Both the position numbers and the translations under genes were made by a program. A stretch of 64,000 nt of DNA from Paenibacillus taiwanensis DSM 18679 (lineage in GTDB: Bacteria; Bacillota; Bacilli; Paenibacillales; Paenibacillaceae), in contig NZ_AULE01000024.1 in the NCBI RefSeq assembly GCF_000425125.1, positions 1-64,000 on the forward strand, read 5' to 3'. The stretch's first letter is position 1, and each line of letters begins with the position of its first letter. Below, in pieces: positions 53,671 to 63,248 of the stretch. The notes under the pieces were generated by a model. It was not told the DNA's origin and made no database searches. It was given only the letters and a program-made list of their open reading frames with translations.

Positions 53671-53933
53671 CAAATATCCATCCTTATTTAAGGTTTTTGT
53701 AAATAGCAATCATCTCGCCATTATAACCTAATTAGCAGCAGTTTGGCAGTGCATTGGAGTAAAGTGATGGTTTGTATAATATTGCAAGTTACATTTGCTT
53801 ATTCTATTGAGGAGGTGATGCCCGCTACAAGAGGGCATACACAATAGTAGCACAGCAAGTTCGCAGATCCATGTTCAAGTAACATGCTGCGGTAATTTCT
53901 CAGCAACGCACATAACTAAGGGGGATTTTGAAC
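53671..53933 (+). promoter_or_regulatory. nupN upstream region with TATAAT and a leader hairpin
   Basis: A TATAAT at 53775-53780 has only weak -35 candidates. GAGGAGGTG followed by ATGCCC opens a nine-codon frame (53818-53847, MPATRGHTQ). ATGCCC/GGGCAT form a small hairpin in it. The known guanine riboswitch core was looked for and not seen. Confidence 0.4.
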
Positions 53934-54974
53934 ATGAAACAAACAAAGAAATTTTGGGTCCTAACACTTGTAGCTGCACTGTTCTTCTCCGTTGCACTTA
54001 CAGGCTGTGGCGGTAAAAACAAAGAAGAATCCGGCGCTGCTAACGGCGGAGCGCACAGCGAACTTAAAGCTGGCCTCGTAACTGACCTTGGTAGTGTAAA
54101 CGACAAATCGTTTAACCAAAGTGCTTGGGAAGGCTTGCAAAAGCTAAATAAAGAAACAGGCGTACAAGTAAAATATTTGGAGCCTAAGAAAGATACAGAA
54201 ATTATTACAAGCTTGAACCAGTTCGTAAAGAACAAGTATGATCTGACATGGGCTACTGGCTACACGATGATGGATGCGGTTAAACAAGTAGCAGGAGAAA
54301 ATCCGAACGTTAAGATTGGCTTGGTTGATGCTGAAGTTCAAGCACCTAACGTGGCGTCTGTATTGTTTAAGGAGCAAGAAGGTTCCTTCTTGGTTGGGGT
54401 CATTGCAGGTTTGACAACGAAATCCAACAAAGTAGGTTTTGTTGGCGGCGTTGAATTGCCAGTTATTAAACGTTTCGAAGTTGGCTTCCGTGCAGGTGTA
54501 GAGGCTGTTAATCCTGAAGCTGCTAAAAACATGAAAGTTATCTACGCAGGTGACTTTAGTCGTGTTGATAAAGGTAAATCCGCAGCTGCTACTATTTACA
54601 ATGAAGGCGCGGATATTATTTTCCATGCTGCTGGCATGACAGGAAACGGTGTATTTAATGAAGCTAAAGAACGCTCCAAAGGTGACAAAAAAGCTTGGGT
54701 TATTGGTGTAGATATGGACCAATCCTTGACATTTGGTGATGAAGTAACATTAACATCTATGGTTAAAAAAGTAGATGAAGCCGTAGTTAAAGTATCCAAA
54801 GACATGATTGACGGTAAATTCCCAGGTGGCAAAACAACTTATTTGGGTCTGAAAGAAAATGGCGTTGATATCGCTCCTACGTCAACTAAAAACGTAGCTC
54901 CAGATGTGTTAAAAAAGGTTGAAGAGTTCCGTGAGAAAATTATTAAAGGTGAAATCACTGTTCCTGAAAAATAA
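53934..54974 (+). CDS. nupN: Nucleoside-binding lipoprotein of BMP family (NupN-like)
   Basis: 346 residues from the ATG nine bases after GGGGG; a TTG two codons earlier is possible. The lipobox LTGC gives lipid-modified Cys25. The BMP/Med family pattern is clear: GLVTDLGSVNDKSFNQSAWEGL (about 45-66), DAEVQAPNVASVLFKEQEGSFLVG, GFVGGVELPVIKRFEVGFRAG and VIGVDMDQ. In B. subtilis NupNOPQ imports guanosine. It is the first gene of the operon and is separated from nupO by a stem-loop. Confidence 0.9.
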   Translation: MKQTKKFWVLTLVAALFFSVALTGCGGKNKEESGAANGGAHSELKAGLVTDLGSVNDKSFNQSAWEGLQKLNKETGVQVKYLEPKKDTEIITSLNQFVKNKYDLTWATGYTMMDAVKQVAGENPNVKIGLVDAEVQAPNVASVLFKEQEGSFLVGVIAGLTTKSNKVGFVGGVELPVIKRFEVGFRAGVEAVNPEAAKNMKVIYAGDFSRVDKGKSAAATIYNEGADIIFHAAGMTGNGVFNEAKERSKGDKKAWVIGVDMDQSLTFGDEVTLTSMVKKVDEAVVKVSKDMIDGKFPGGKTTYLGLKENGVDIAPTSTKNVAPDVLKKVEEFREKIIKGEITVPEK

Positions 54975-55020
54975 TCTTCATCACGGTTAAACCTGAACAA
55001 CATTGACATGGTTCAGCACA

Positions 55021-55054
55021 TTCCCCTGCCGTCTTGAGAATAGAGGCAGGGGAA
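55021..55054 (+). promoter_or_regulatory. Intercistronic stem-loop between nupN and nupO
   Basis: TTCCCCTGCC pairs perfectly with GGCAGGGGAA around a 14-nt loop, just before the AAGGAGG of nupO. Without a long T run it may limit but not stop transcription. Confidence 0.78.
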
Positions 55055-55074
55055 CTTTATAAGGAGGAATAATT

Positions 55075-56613
55075 ATGGCAGAGCAGCATGACATCGTGCT
55101 CCAGCTAAAAGGGCTGACGAAGCGGTTTGGCGAATTCGTCGCGAATGATCATATCGACCTGGAACTCCGCAAAGGCGAAGTTTTAGCTCTTCTCGGAGAG
55201 AATGGCGCCGGTAAGTCGACCTTGATGAACATGGTGTTTGGCTTGTATCAGCCGGAAGAGGGCGAAATATGGGTTAAGGGCCAGCAGCTCACGATGGATA
55301 CTCCCAGTGTTGCCATAGAACATGGAATCGGAATGGTGCATCAGCATTTCAAATTGGTGCCTCCATTTACGGTAACAGAAAACATTATTCTTGGTATGGA
55401 GACGAAGAAAGGACTTCGTCTCGATAAAAAGAGTGCGGCAGCACGAATTCAAGAGCTGTCTGACATGTACAAGCTGAACTTAAAGCCTCACGCTAGAATC
55501 GATTCTATATCGGTTGGAATGCAGCAGCGTGTTGAGATTATGAAAATATTGTACCGCGGCGCGGACATTTTAATATTTGACGAGCCTACGGCTGTATTAA
55601 CACCGCAGGAAATAAGCGAACTGCTTGGCATCTTCCGTAAGCTGACCAAAGAAGGTAAATCAATTATCGTCATTACCCATAAGCTAAAAGAAATTATGGA
55701 AGCAGCTGATCGCTGCACGGTCATTCGTCGGGGGAAAGTCATTGATACGTTGATCGTCAAAGACACAACTCCACAGCAGCTTGCTGAACGGATGGTGGGG
55801 CATAACGTGAAGTTGACGGTTGATAAAGAGGATGCGAAGCCAGCAGAAACGATGCTCCATGTGCAGGATATTTGGGCAAAGGACGATAGCGGGCACGATA
55901 TGCTGAAAGGGCTGTCATTTGAAGTTAAGGCTGGTGAGATCGTAGGTATAGCAGGGGTAGATGGCAACGGGCAGACTGAATTGGTTGAGGCCATTAGCGG
56001 CATGCGTCCAACGCAAAAGGGCAAAATTCAGCTCGGCAGCGATGAGCTGACAAACCGCAACCCGCGTGATGTGTCCGAAATCGGCGTTGGCCACATTCCG
56101 CAAGATCGTCATAAGCACGGTTTAGTGTTAGATTTTACAATTGAAGAGAATTCCGTATTGAAGTCCTATTTCAAATCACCTTGGACAAAGAACGGTATCA
56201 TTCAATCGGACATTATCAAGGAAGAAACGGAACGTTACGTTAAGGATTATGATATTCGTACACCTGGAACCGGCGTGTTGGCGCGTTCGCTGTCTGGGGG
56301 CAATCAGCAAAAAATTATTATTGCTCGAGAGATCGAACGCAAGCCGCGTCTTCTTATTGCAGCCCAACCGACTCGCGGTCTGGATGTAGGTGCGATTTCT
56401 TTTGTACACAAGCAGCTTATTGCTGAGCGTGATGCAGGGAAAGGCGTATTACTTGTATCCTTTGAATTAGAAGAGATTATGAACGTTGCAGACCGAATTC
56501 TAGTTATTTTTAACGGGCAGATTGTAGGCGAGACAACTCCTAAGCAAACAAATGAGCAAGAGCTCGGACTGATGATGGCAGGCAAGCTAGAAAGGGGATT
56601 TGCTCATGTCTAA
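55075..56613 (+). CDS. nupO: Nucleoside ABC transporter ATP-binding protein (NupO-like, duplicated ABC)
   Basis: 512 residues with two fused ABC domains, as in sugar- and nucleoside-type CUT2-like importers. Domain 1: Walker A GENGAGKST (about 42-50), signature ISVGMQQRVEI, Walker B ILIFDEPTA. Domain 2: degenerate Walker A GVDGNGQTE, signature LSGGNQQK, and Walker B LLIAAQPTRGLD with Gln in place of the usual Glu. The asymmetry is normal for this class. AAGGAGG precedes the ATG. It overlaps nupP by eight bases. Confidence 0.93.
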   Translation: MAEQHDIVLQLKGLTKRFGEFVANDHIDLELRKGEVLALLGENGAGKSTLMNMVFGLYQPEEGEIWVKGQQLTMDTPSVAIEHGIGMVHQHFKLVPPFTVTENIILGMETKKGLRLDKKSAAARIQELSDMYKLNLKPHARIDSISVGMQQRVEIMKILYRGADILIFDEPTAVLTPQEISELLGIFRKLTKEGKSIIVITHKLKEIMEAADRCTVIRRGKVIDTLIVKDTTPQQLAERMVGHNVKLTVDKEDAKPAETMLHVQDIWAKDDSGHDMLKGLSFEVKAGEIVGIAGVDGNGQTELVEAISGMRPTQKGKIQLGSDELTNRNPRDVSEIGVGHIPQDRHKHGLVLDFTIEENSVLKSYFKSPWTKNGIIQSDIIKEETERYVKDYDIRTPGTGVLARSLSGGNQQKIIIAREIERKPRLLIAAQPTRGLDVGAISFVHKQLIAERDAGKGVLLVSFELEEIMNVADRILVIFNGQIVGETTPKQTNEQELGLMMAGKLERGFAHV

Positions 56614-57715
56614 GATGAAGGGATTAGTAACCCGGCTAAGACAAGAGTCCGTATGGATATCGTTATTATCCATCGTAATTGGTCTAATAATCGGGGCTAT
56701 TGTAATGCTGGTCAGCGGCTATGATCCGCTGCTCGCCTATCAATCGCTGGTTGAGAAAATTGTAGGTAACAGCTACGACTTTGGTGAGACGTTACGTGCG
56801 GTTGTGCCTTTGATTATGACAGGTTTGGCAGTCGCGGTTGCATTTAGGGCGGGACTGTTTAATATCGGGGTTGAGGGACAAATCGTAATGGGTTCTATCG
56901 GTGCATTACTGGTTGGACACTTCGTTAGCCTTCCACCTGTAATCCACGGCATCGTTGCTATGATCGTTGGTACGCTAGTTGGTGGTCTATGGGGAATGTT
57001 AGTCGCCTGGTTAAAGACTAGCCGAGGTATTAACGAGGTAATTAGTTGTATTATGTTAAACTGGTGTGCGTTGTATATAAGCCACATTGTTATTCGTACC
57101 TTAATGGAGGAGTCAGGTACAGGCCGCTCTAAGCTGATTCAAGAATCCGCAAGCATTCAGCTTGATTCTTTGTCCGCTTGGATGGACGGGGCACGTATTC
57201 ACTGGGGCTTTGCCATTGCTATTATTGCTGTTATTGGCTATTCCTTCTTTATGAACAAAACAAAGTGGGGATACGAGATTCGGGCCGTCGGTTCTAACCG
57301 TCATGCGGCACATTATGCAGGGATGAAAGTGAACAGCACTGTGCTGCGTGCCTTCTTTATTTCAGGGATGCTAGGTGGTATGGTTGGTACGTTTGAAGTG
57401 CTTGGCGTATTTAAGTACGTGGCCATTGCACCAGCCACTTCAGGACTCGGCTTTGACGGTATCGCGGTTGCTTTGCTTGGAATGAACACGGCAATCGGCA
57501 TTTTCTTCTCTGCTATTTTGTTTGGTGCACTGATGTACGGCGCTCAAGGTATGAGCTTTGGTGCTGATGTACCAGGTGAAGTTGTACGGATGATTATTAG
57601 TATTATTATTTTCTTTACAGCGGCTCCAGGTCTGCTGAGAATGTTCTTCAAGCTGCGTACTCGCAAAGGCAGAAAGGGGGCGAATGCGAATGGAAATGAT
57701 AGCGTTTCTTCTTAA
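56606..57715 (+). CDS. nupP: Nucleoside ABC transporter permease (NupP-like)
   Basis: 369 residues from the ATG seven bases after AAAGGGG; a TTG two codons earlier is possible. A BPD_transp_2-type permease: about eight to ten transmembrane helices, VVPLIMTGLAVAVAFRAGLFNIGVEGQ near 69-95, SRGINEVISCIMLNW near 135-150, and RAVGSNRHAAHYAGM near 228-243. The last overlaps the type of loop that docks to the ATPase. It forms the channel with NupQ. Confidence 0.92.
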   Translation: MSKMKGLVTRLRQESVWISLLSIVIGLIIGAIVMLVSGYDPLLAYQSLVEKIVGNSYDFGETLRAVVPLIMTGLAVAVAFRAGLFNIGVEGQIVMGSIGALLVGHFVSLPPVIHGIVAMIVGTLVGGLWGMLVAWLKTSRGINEVISCIMLNWCALYISHIVIRTLMEESGTGRSKLIQESASIQLDSLSAWMDGARIHWGFAIAIIAVIGYSFFMNKTKWGYEIRAVGSNRHAAHYAGMKVNSTVLRAFFISGMLGGMVGTFEVLGVFKYVAIAPATSGLGFDGIAVALLGMNTAIGIFFSAILFGALMYGAQGMSFGADVPGEVVRMIISIIIFFTAAPGLLRMFFKLRTRKGRKGANANGNDSVSS

Positions 57716-58643
57716 CGGTACGTTTGTATTTGCCACTGCATTAATCTTTGCGGCACTTGGCGGATTAATCACAGAACGTACAGGAGTTATTAACCTCGGC
57801 TTAGAAGGCTTTATGGTATCCGGCGCATTTACTGCTGGTGTGGTGTCATATTATGCAGAGCAAGCGGGACTAGGAGCAGCGTCTCCTTGGATGGGGTTTC
57901 TGGCAGCACCGATCTTTACGTTGTTATTTGCAGCGCTCCATGCTGTTGCATCCGTTAAATTTAAAGCCAATCAAGTTATCAGTGGTCTCGTTGTAAACAT
58001 GCTCGCATCAAGTTCAACTTTCTTCCTTGTGAAGCTGTTGTTTGATGGCGCAGCTGAAACACCGATTCTGAATCATGTCTTTAACAAAGTGTACATCCCG
58101 ATTTTATCGGATCTGCCGATTGTTGGGGAAGGGCTGTTCCGGTTATATCCGGTTACCTATATTGCGCTAATTCTCGCAGCGATCATTTACTTTATTATGT
58201 TCCACACGCCGCTAGGACTTCGCATGCGGGCGGTTGGGGAACATCCAGGCTCAGCAGATACAGCTGGCGTACGGGTTAATCGCCTACGTTTCCTTGCTGT
58301 GCTTGCAGGTGGTATGGTAGCTTCGCTTGGTGGTGCTACTGTTACATTAACTGCAAACAGCAGCTTTGCGTTCCATACGATATCCGGTCAAGGTTACATT
58401 GCATTGGCAGCTGTTATTTTCGGTCGCTGGCATCCGATCGGTGCATTGGGCGCAGCTATATTCTTCGGGTTTGCGCAAGCGCTGAAGGATCAAATGCAAA
58501 TCGTAGAAGCAGCTAAATTTATACCAAATGAAGTGTTCTACCTGCTGCCATACGTATTAACATTAGTTGTGCTTATCTTTACCTCGAAGCGTTCCAGTTC
58601 ACCTGCGGCGCTTGGGGAACCGTATGAGCCAGGGAAGAGGTAG
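57690..58643 (+). CDS. nupQ: Nucleoside ABC transporter permease (NupQ-like)
   Basis: 317 residues from the second in-frame ATG, nine bases after GGGGG; the first ATG two codons earlier is only three bases from it. BPD_transp_2 permease with TERTGVINLGLEGFMVSGAF near 27-46, FKANQVISGLVVNMLASS near 88-105, and RMRAVGEHPGSADTAGV near 178-194. It overlaps nupP by 26 bases and ends the operon; a strong terminator follows. Confidence 0.92.
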   Translation: MEMIAFLLNGTFVFATALIFAALGGLITERTGVINLGLEGFMVSGAFTAGVVSYYAEQAGLGAASPWMGFLAAPIFTLLFAALHAVASVKFKANQVISGLVVNMLASSSTFFLVKLLFDGAAETPILNHVFNKVYIPILSDLPIVGEGLFRLYPVTYIALILAAIIYFIMFHTPLGLRMRAVGEHPGSADTAGVRVNRLRFLAVLAGGMVASLGGATVTLTANSSFAFHTISGQGYIALAAVIFGRWHPIGALGAAIFFGFAQALKDQMQIVEAAKFIPNEVFYLLPYVLTLVVLIFTSKRSSSPAALGEPYEPGKR

Positions 58644-58744
58644 GCTAAGGTATACGCTAGTAGTTGCCAAGAGCTTACAGTGTCTTAATGATCACAATCA
58701 TCCTTACAGGGATCAGACCTGTAACGATGCGTTTTTTACAGCAA

Positions 58745-58788
58745 AGCAGCAGTTCAAGAGGCTATTCTTGAACTGCTGCTTTTTTATT
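58745..58788 (+). terminator. Strong terminator after nupQ
   Basis: A perfect 15-bp stem AGCAGCAGTTCAAGA/TCTTGAACTGCTGCT followed by TTTTTT. Confidence 0.92.
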
Positions 58789-59408
58789 TGTTTTTATGTT
58801 CGAAAATAGGTATTCCAACATATTCCTTGTCCCTGTATAATGGAAATGTATGTATCACATAGAAATACTCATACTTAAGCCGAATACAAGCATAGGATAA
58901 GGCAGTAAGGCAGTGGCTTAAACCTGTTATCCAGTCTGGAGCCTATTGACAATCTCAGATGTTCTCCTATTCGTTTGCGTAACGAGCAAATCGACTCTCA
59001 CACCACTTGGAATGACACAACAACTCAAACTATACCTTTTTTTACAATAAATAGCGAAAAACAACGGCCAGTTTCATAAATACACCACTTGAATCTAAAA
59101 AAATGATAAAGATCATTAATAAGTATCAATAATCGTTGATTCGTCATATATCAATGAAAGCGCTTAGATAATAAAATGATAACAAAGGAAGCAAGCGAGA
59201 TTGTTTTATGAGGAAGATAATCGGGCAGTAGCGTTAGATCTGAATAAAAGATTACAGTCATTAGTTTAGATGGAGGGAGAGAGTGGGGGAAGTTAAGCCT
59301 TAAATAGACAGAAGGCGATTGTGTATGCGTACTGTAGATGTTTTATGCTGCCATTAGTTAAAACGCTTGTACTTTCATGACATTCTATTACATAGGAGGG
59401 ATTCGAGC
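58789..59408 (+). other. 620-base region before the CUT1 transporter
   Basis: No gene is seen on either strand. A cre-like site is present (next entry) and AATGAT-AAAG-ATCATT (59102-59117) forms a small dyad. The transporter's promoter is probably here but no clean pair was identified. Confidence 0.4.
59154..59168 (+). promoter_or_regulatory. cre-like site upstream of the CUT1 transporter
   Basis: ATGAAAGCGCTTAGA matches WTGNAANCGNWNNCA except for one position (G for C). Catabolite control of a sugar transporter would be expected. Confidence 0.5.
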
Positions 59409-60377
59409 ATGGCGAAGGCATCCGCCGTACCAGAGACGGGATCAGGATTGAATCTCGACAAGCCTAGAAAGAGTACATTTAAACGATTTATATCTCAAAT
59501 AGATATTCAATTAATGGTTTTACCCGCATTAGCTTTAGTTTTTGTATTTTCTTACATTCCAATGTACGGATTGCTTATTTCTTTTCAGGACTACAAGATG
59601 GGTTCCAACTTATTAAATAACGATTGGGTAGGATTTAAACATTTTATTTATTTCTTTAATTCTCCGGAATTTTATCCGGTTATGCGAAACACGATCGTAA
59701 TTAGTTTCTTAAAGTTTATGTTTGGTTTCCCAGCACCTATCATTTTGGCTCTGATGCTGAATGAAGTTCGTAAAATGGTGTTTAAGCGGGTCATCCAAAC
59801 TGTAACTTACTTGCCTCACTTCTTATCATGGGTCGTTATCGGTTCTATGGTAACATCGATGCTATCGGTAGATAACGGCAGTGTTAATATGTTGTTAGAG
59901 AAAATAAAACTAATTAATGAACCGATTAACTTCTTGTCCATGACAGAATACTTCTGGTCAATCCTGGTCACGACGAATGTGTGGAAAGAAATTGGGTTTG
60001 GCTCAATCGTATATTTGGCGGCTATTGCAGGTATCGATCCTCACTTGTATGAAGCAGCTTCTATGGATGGCGCGAGTCGCTTTAAGCAGATGTATCTAAT
60101 TACACTTCCAAGCATTATGCCAGTTGTAATTATCTTTATGATCTTAGCAATCGGAAGTTTGTTGAATGCAGGGTTTGAGGATATTTTGATTCTCGCGTCC
60201 AACCCAGCGCTTCGAGAAGTATCAGACTCACTAGACGTGTATGTCGTTCGTATTGGTATAGATAATTACAGGTACTCCTATGCGACTGCCATTGGCTTGT
60301 TTAAGTCCATCGTCAGCGTAACCTTACTCACATTTGCTAACTTCGTTGCCAGAAGATCCGGTAATAGCTTGTGGTAA
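59409..60377 (+). CDS. CUT1-type sugar ABC transporter permease (LplB family)
   Basis: 322 residues from the ATG after AGGAGGGATTCGAGC; 14 upstream codons are rejected. Six transmembrane helices; the first spans about 37-57. The loop YIPMYGLLISFQDYK is typical of LplB-like permeases and the EAA motif EAASMDGASRFKQMYLITLPSIMP (about 220-243) binds the ATPase. No ATPase gene is in the operon, which is normal for this class since they share an MsmX-type ATPase. The substrate is probably an oligosaccharide from plant or microbial polysaccharide. Confidence 0.9.
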   Translation: MAKASAVPETGSGLNLDKPRKSTFKRFISQIDIQLMVLPALALVFVFSYIPMYGLLISFQDYKMGSNLLNNDWVGFKHFIYFFNSPEFYPVMRNTIVISFLKFMFGFPAPIILALMLNEVRKMVFKRVIQTVTYLPHFLSWVVIGSMVTSMLSVDNGSVNMLLEKIKLINEPINFLSMTEYFWSILVTTNVWKEIGFGSIVYLAAIAGIDPHLYEAASMDGASRFKQMYLITLPSIMPVVIIFMILAIGSLLNAGFEDILILASNPALREVSDSLDVYVVRIGIDNYRYSYATAIGLFKSIVSVTLLTFANFVARRSGNSLW

Positions 60378-60407
60378 TGAATCACTTAATTCGAGGAGGA
60401 CTGAACA

Positions 60408-61304
60408 ATGATACGAGATAGTATAGGAGACCGTCTCTTTACCGCATTCATATACGTATTTCTGACGTTGCTGGCATTTTCAACATTTTATCCGTTTTGG
60501 AACTCAATCGTGATCTCCTTTAATACAGGGATGGATACTTCTAAAGGCGGAATTACATTTTGGCCTCGTGAGTTTACGTTAGAAAATTATAAGATTGTGT
60601 TTGAAGATTCAAGGTTAATGAATGGATTTATGATCGCTGCGCTTCGAACGGTTATCGGAACGATTTCTGCGATATTGGCTACATCCATATTTGCGTACGG
60701 GATGTCAAAGCGGGAATTGATGGGGCGCAAATATTATATGATTATGTGTATCGTGACGATGTACTTCGGTGGTGGACTTATTCCAACGTACATGTTAATC
60801 AAAGGTCTTGGCTTATTTAACTCCTTCTGGGTGTTTATTATACCGGCACTAATTAGCGTATGGAATATGATTATTTTCCGAACGTTCTTCCAAGGGTTAC
60901 CGCAAGGTTTGGAAGAATCAGCCAAGATTGACGGCTGCGGCAACTGGGGGACCTTTTTCCGAATTGTGCTTCCTCTATCAGGACCCGTCATCGCTACGTT
61001 AGCTTTATTTACTGCTATTGCTCACTGGAATGAGTGGTTCGTAGCGAGTATCTACATTACTAATGAGAACCTGTTGCCAATTCAAACGGTATTAAGACAA
61101 ATTTTGTTCTCTAACATCGCATCCGAGCAAATTTCTAATTTGGATGCCGGCGCACTGGCCCGATTAAACGCAGCTAAGACGATTACGTCGAAATCCTTGA
61201 CGATGGCTACTATTATGGTGGCAACACTACCGATCGTCTGTGTGTATCCGTTCTTACAGAAGTACTTTGTTAAAGGGGTTTTGGTTGGTTCCTTGAAAGA
61301 GTAG
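60408..61304 (+). CDS. CUT1-type sugar ABC transporter permease (YtcP/LplC family)
   Basis: 298 residues, with GAGGAGG before the ATG. Six transmembrane helices, a first segment at about 12-32, YPFWNSIVISFN near 28-39, and the EAA loop EESAKIDGCGNWGTFFRIVLPLSGP near 167-191. The C-terminus ends KYFVKGVLVGSLKE, a highly conserved CUT1 ending. It pairs with the permease gene 30 bases upstream to form the membrane channel. Confidence 0.92.
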   Translation: MIRDSIGDRLFTAFIYVFLTLLAFSTFYPFWNSIVISFNTGMDTSKGGITFWPREFTLENYKIVFEDSRLMNGFMIAALRTVIGTISAILATSIFAYGMSKRELMGRKYYMIMCIVTMYFGGGLIPTYMLIKGLGLFNSFWVFIIPALISVWNMIIFRTFFQGLPQGLEESAKIDGCGNWGTFFRIVLPLSGPVIATLALFTAIAHWNEWFVASIYITNENLLPIQTVLRQILFSNIASEQISNLDAGALARLNAAKTITSKSLTMATIMVATLPIVCVYPFLQKYFVKGVLVGSLKE

Positions 61305-61387
61305 TCTGTATGCAAGTTAAGCTTCACATCCTAATAGGAGTTTAGAGCGTCAAGCTTTAAACATAGATTAACATTTGAAAGGGGCAA

Positions 61388-63064
61388 ATGTCAGTGAAAA
61401 ACAAGAGGAAGTTGCTTCTTAATGTGATGTCCATTTTGATGGTTATTACGTTGATGGTTGGCTGTAGCGGCAATTCAGGTACTTCATCACAGCCTACTTC
61501 GCCAGATGACACAAAGACAGAATCAGGCAAAGAACAAGCAAGCGCTATTTACGAATTTGGCAAAGAACCACTTGAAGTATCGTTCTATGGTAACTATGGT
61601 TGGTATCAAATGCCAAAATGGGGTAAAGATCCTGCAACAAAATGGATTTTAGACAACAAAAAACTTAACGTAACTGCGGTTAGCTCTGGAGGTAACAACG
61701 CTCAAAAATTGCAGACGATGATCGCAGGTAATGAGCTTCCAGATGTGGTGTGGACAGATAAAGGGATGGATGTTGAGCGCTTACGTCAAGCGGATATGCT
61801 CGTACCTTTAGATGACTATATTAACAAATACCCTAACTTTAAAAAGTACTTAACTGAAGCGCATTTAGGTCTGCTGCGCTCTCCAGACGGAAAAATTTAT
61901 CAATTGCCGAACTACTATACAACGCAACCAAACGGTAACGCAGGATACGCAATTAATACTAAAATTTACAAAGCGCTTGGTTCTCCAAAGCTTGAGACAA
62001 CTGACGATTTGTATGCATATCTGAAAGCAGTTAAAGCAAAATTCCCAGACGTCATTCCTTTTGAAACAGGATTGGCAAAAGACGGTCACGGTATCGACCA
62101 AATTTTCTCTTCCTTTAAGGAAGACAACTTGTCCTACACTCGTTTCTACGGTGTTCCAGATGGTGACAAGATCGTTTCCATCTACAAAGATCCTGGCTTC
62201 CGTGAGTCTGTAGTTTACACAGCTAAATTAATGCGTGAAAAATTGATGACTCAAGATGCCAACACGCAAACAGAAGATCAAGTAAGAGAAAAAGCAATGA
62301 ACGGTAAATTTGCAGTTATTGCAACATTTGATCCAATGAAAATGCTTTCCGCAGCAGATGCTGAACTGAAGAAAAAAGATCCAAATGATGGCTACATGTA
62401 CATTAAACCAATTGCGAAGCCTGGCTTAGATCAAAACAAAATCTTCCCAGGTACGTATAACCAATTGGGCTGGAACGTAGCTGTAATTACTAAAAATGCT
62501 AAAAATCCAGAGGCTGTATTTGCAATGCTGGATTGGATGACTGGTCCAGAAGGTTCGATGGTACTGAACTGGGGCCCTCCTGGTCCAAATGAGTATTGGA
62601 ACGAATTTGAGGCTGACCAACTTACACCTAAATTCAACAAAGATAAATATTTGAACGATTCTAAAACACTTGCTGACGTGCAAGCAAATGCAGGTAACTT
62701 GGTATGGGTAGGTAACACGGTGTACATGGACAATACGAAGAAACAAATGCTGTCCGCTATTCCAGCTGACAAAATTGACTTCAGTACACGTTGGCAAATG
62801 GAAATTACGTGGGCATCGCAAGGTGACTTCACGGAGTTCTTGAACTGGGAGCCATCCTCTGATAGTGAAGAAGGTATTATCCGTCAAAGCGTAAAAGACA
62901 TTTGGCTTACTGCACGTGCTAAAGCGATGTATGCTAAGAGTGATGAGGAAGCATTAGCTATTATTGATAAAGCACATGATGATTCCGTAAAAGTAGGATT
63001 TGACAAGTACTTGGATTACATCACTAAAGTATGGACTGAAAACAAAAAAGCAATGGGTAAATAA
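61388..63064 (+). CDS. CUT1-type sugar-binding lipoprotein (LipO-like)
   Basis: 558 residues; the lipobox LMVGC places the lipidated Cys at 26. AAAGGGG is only three bases before this ATG and nine before a GTG two codons later, so the GTG may be the real start. Typical family-1 binding protein: NAQKLQTMIAGNELPDVVW near 98-116, a long C-terminal lobe, and GNLVWVGNTVYM near 436-447. It is the last gene of the permease-permease-binding protein unit and captures an unknown sugar. Codon use is strongly biased to few codons, suggesting high expression. Confidence 0.9.
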   Translation: MSVKNKRKLLLNVMSILMVITLMVGCSGNSGTSSQPTSPDDTKTESGKEQASAIYEFGKEPLEVSFYGNYGWYQMPKWGKDPATKWILDNKKLNVTAVSSGGNNAQKLQTMIAGNELPDVVWTDKGMDVERLRQADMLVPLDDYINKYPNFKKYLTEAHLGLLRSPDGKIYQLPNYYTTQPNGNAGYAINTKIYKALGSPKLETTDDLYAYLKAVKAKFPDVIPFETGLAKDGHGIDQIFSSFKEDNLSYTRFYGVPDGDKIVSIYKDPGFRESVVYTAKLMREKLMTQDANTQTEDQVREKAMNGKFAVIATFDPMKMLSAADAELKKKDPNDGYMYIKPIAKPGLDQNKIFPGTYNQLGWNVAVITKNAKNPEAVFAMLDWMTGPEGSMVLNWGPPGPNEYWNEFEADQLTPKFNKDKYLNDSKTLADVQANAGNLVWVGNTVYMDNTKKQMLSAIPADKIDFSTRWQMEITWASQGDFTEFLNWEPSSDSEEGIIRQSVKDIWLTARAKAMYAKSDEEALAIIDKAHDDSVKVGFDKYLDYITKVWTENKKAMGK

Positions 63065-63076
63065 GTAAAAGTAATC

Positions 63077-63111
63077 ACGAAGGTTTGCTGATATGGCAAA
63101 CCTTCGTTTTA
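63077..63111 (+). terminator. Terminator after the sugar-binding protein gene
   Basis: A perfect 12-bp stem ACGAAGGTTTGC/GCAAACCTTCGT followed by TTT. Confidence 0.88.
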
Positions 63112-63248
63112 TTTGTTAGCACCTTAAAAACAAATCGGCCGATTTGCAAAAAAACTGTTAAATAGAATAGGGAATTGGTATACTTGGAAAAGGGAAATGT
63201 TGCAATTTAGAGAAGAGTCTGACTGCACGTCTTAGGGGGGCTGCATTC

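Noticed and set aside
53671-53933. Purine riboswitch before nupN
   Set aside because: The conserved junction and loop sequences of the purine aptamer could not be found; only a small hairpin and a short frame are present.
58800-58845. TATAAT near 58830 as a promoter for the CUT1 operon
   Set aside because: The -35 match at the right distance is poor and the site is almost 600 bases away from the first gene.
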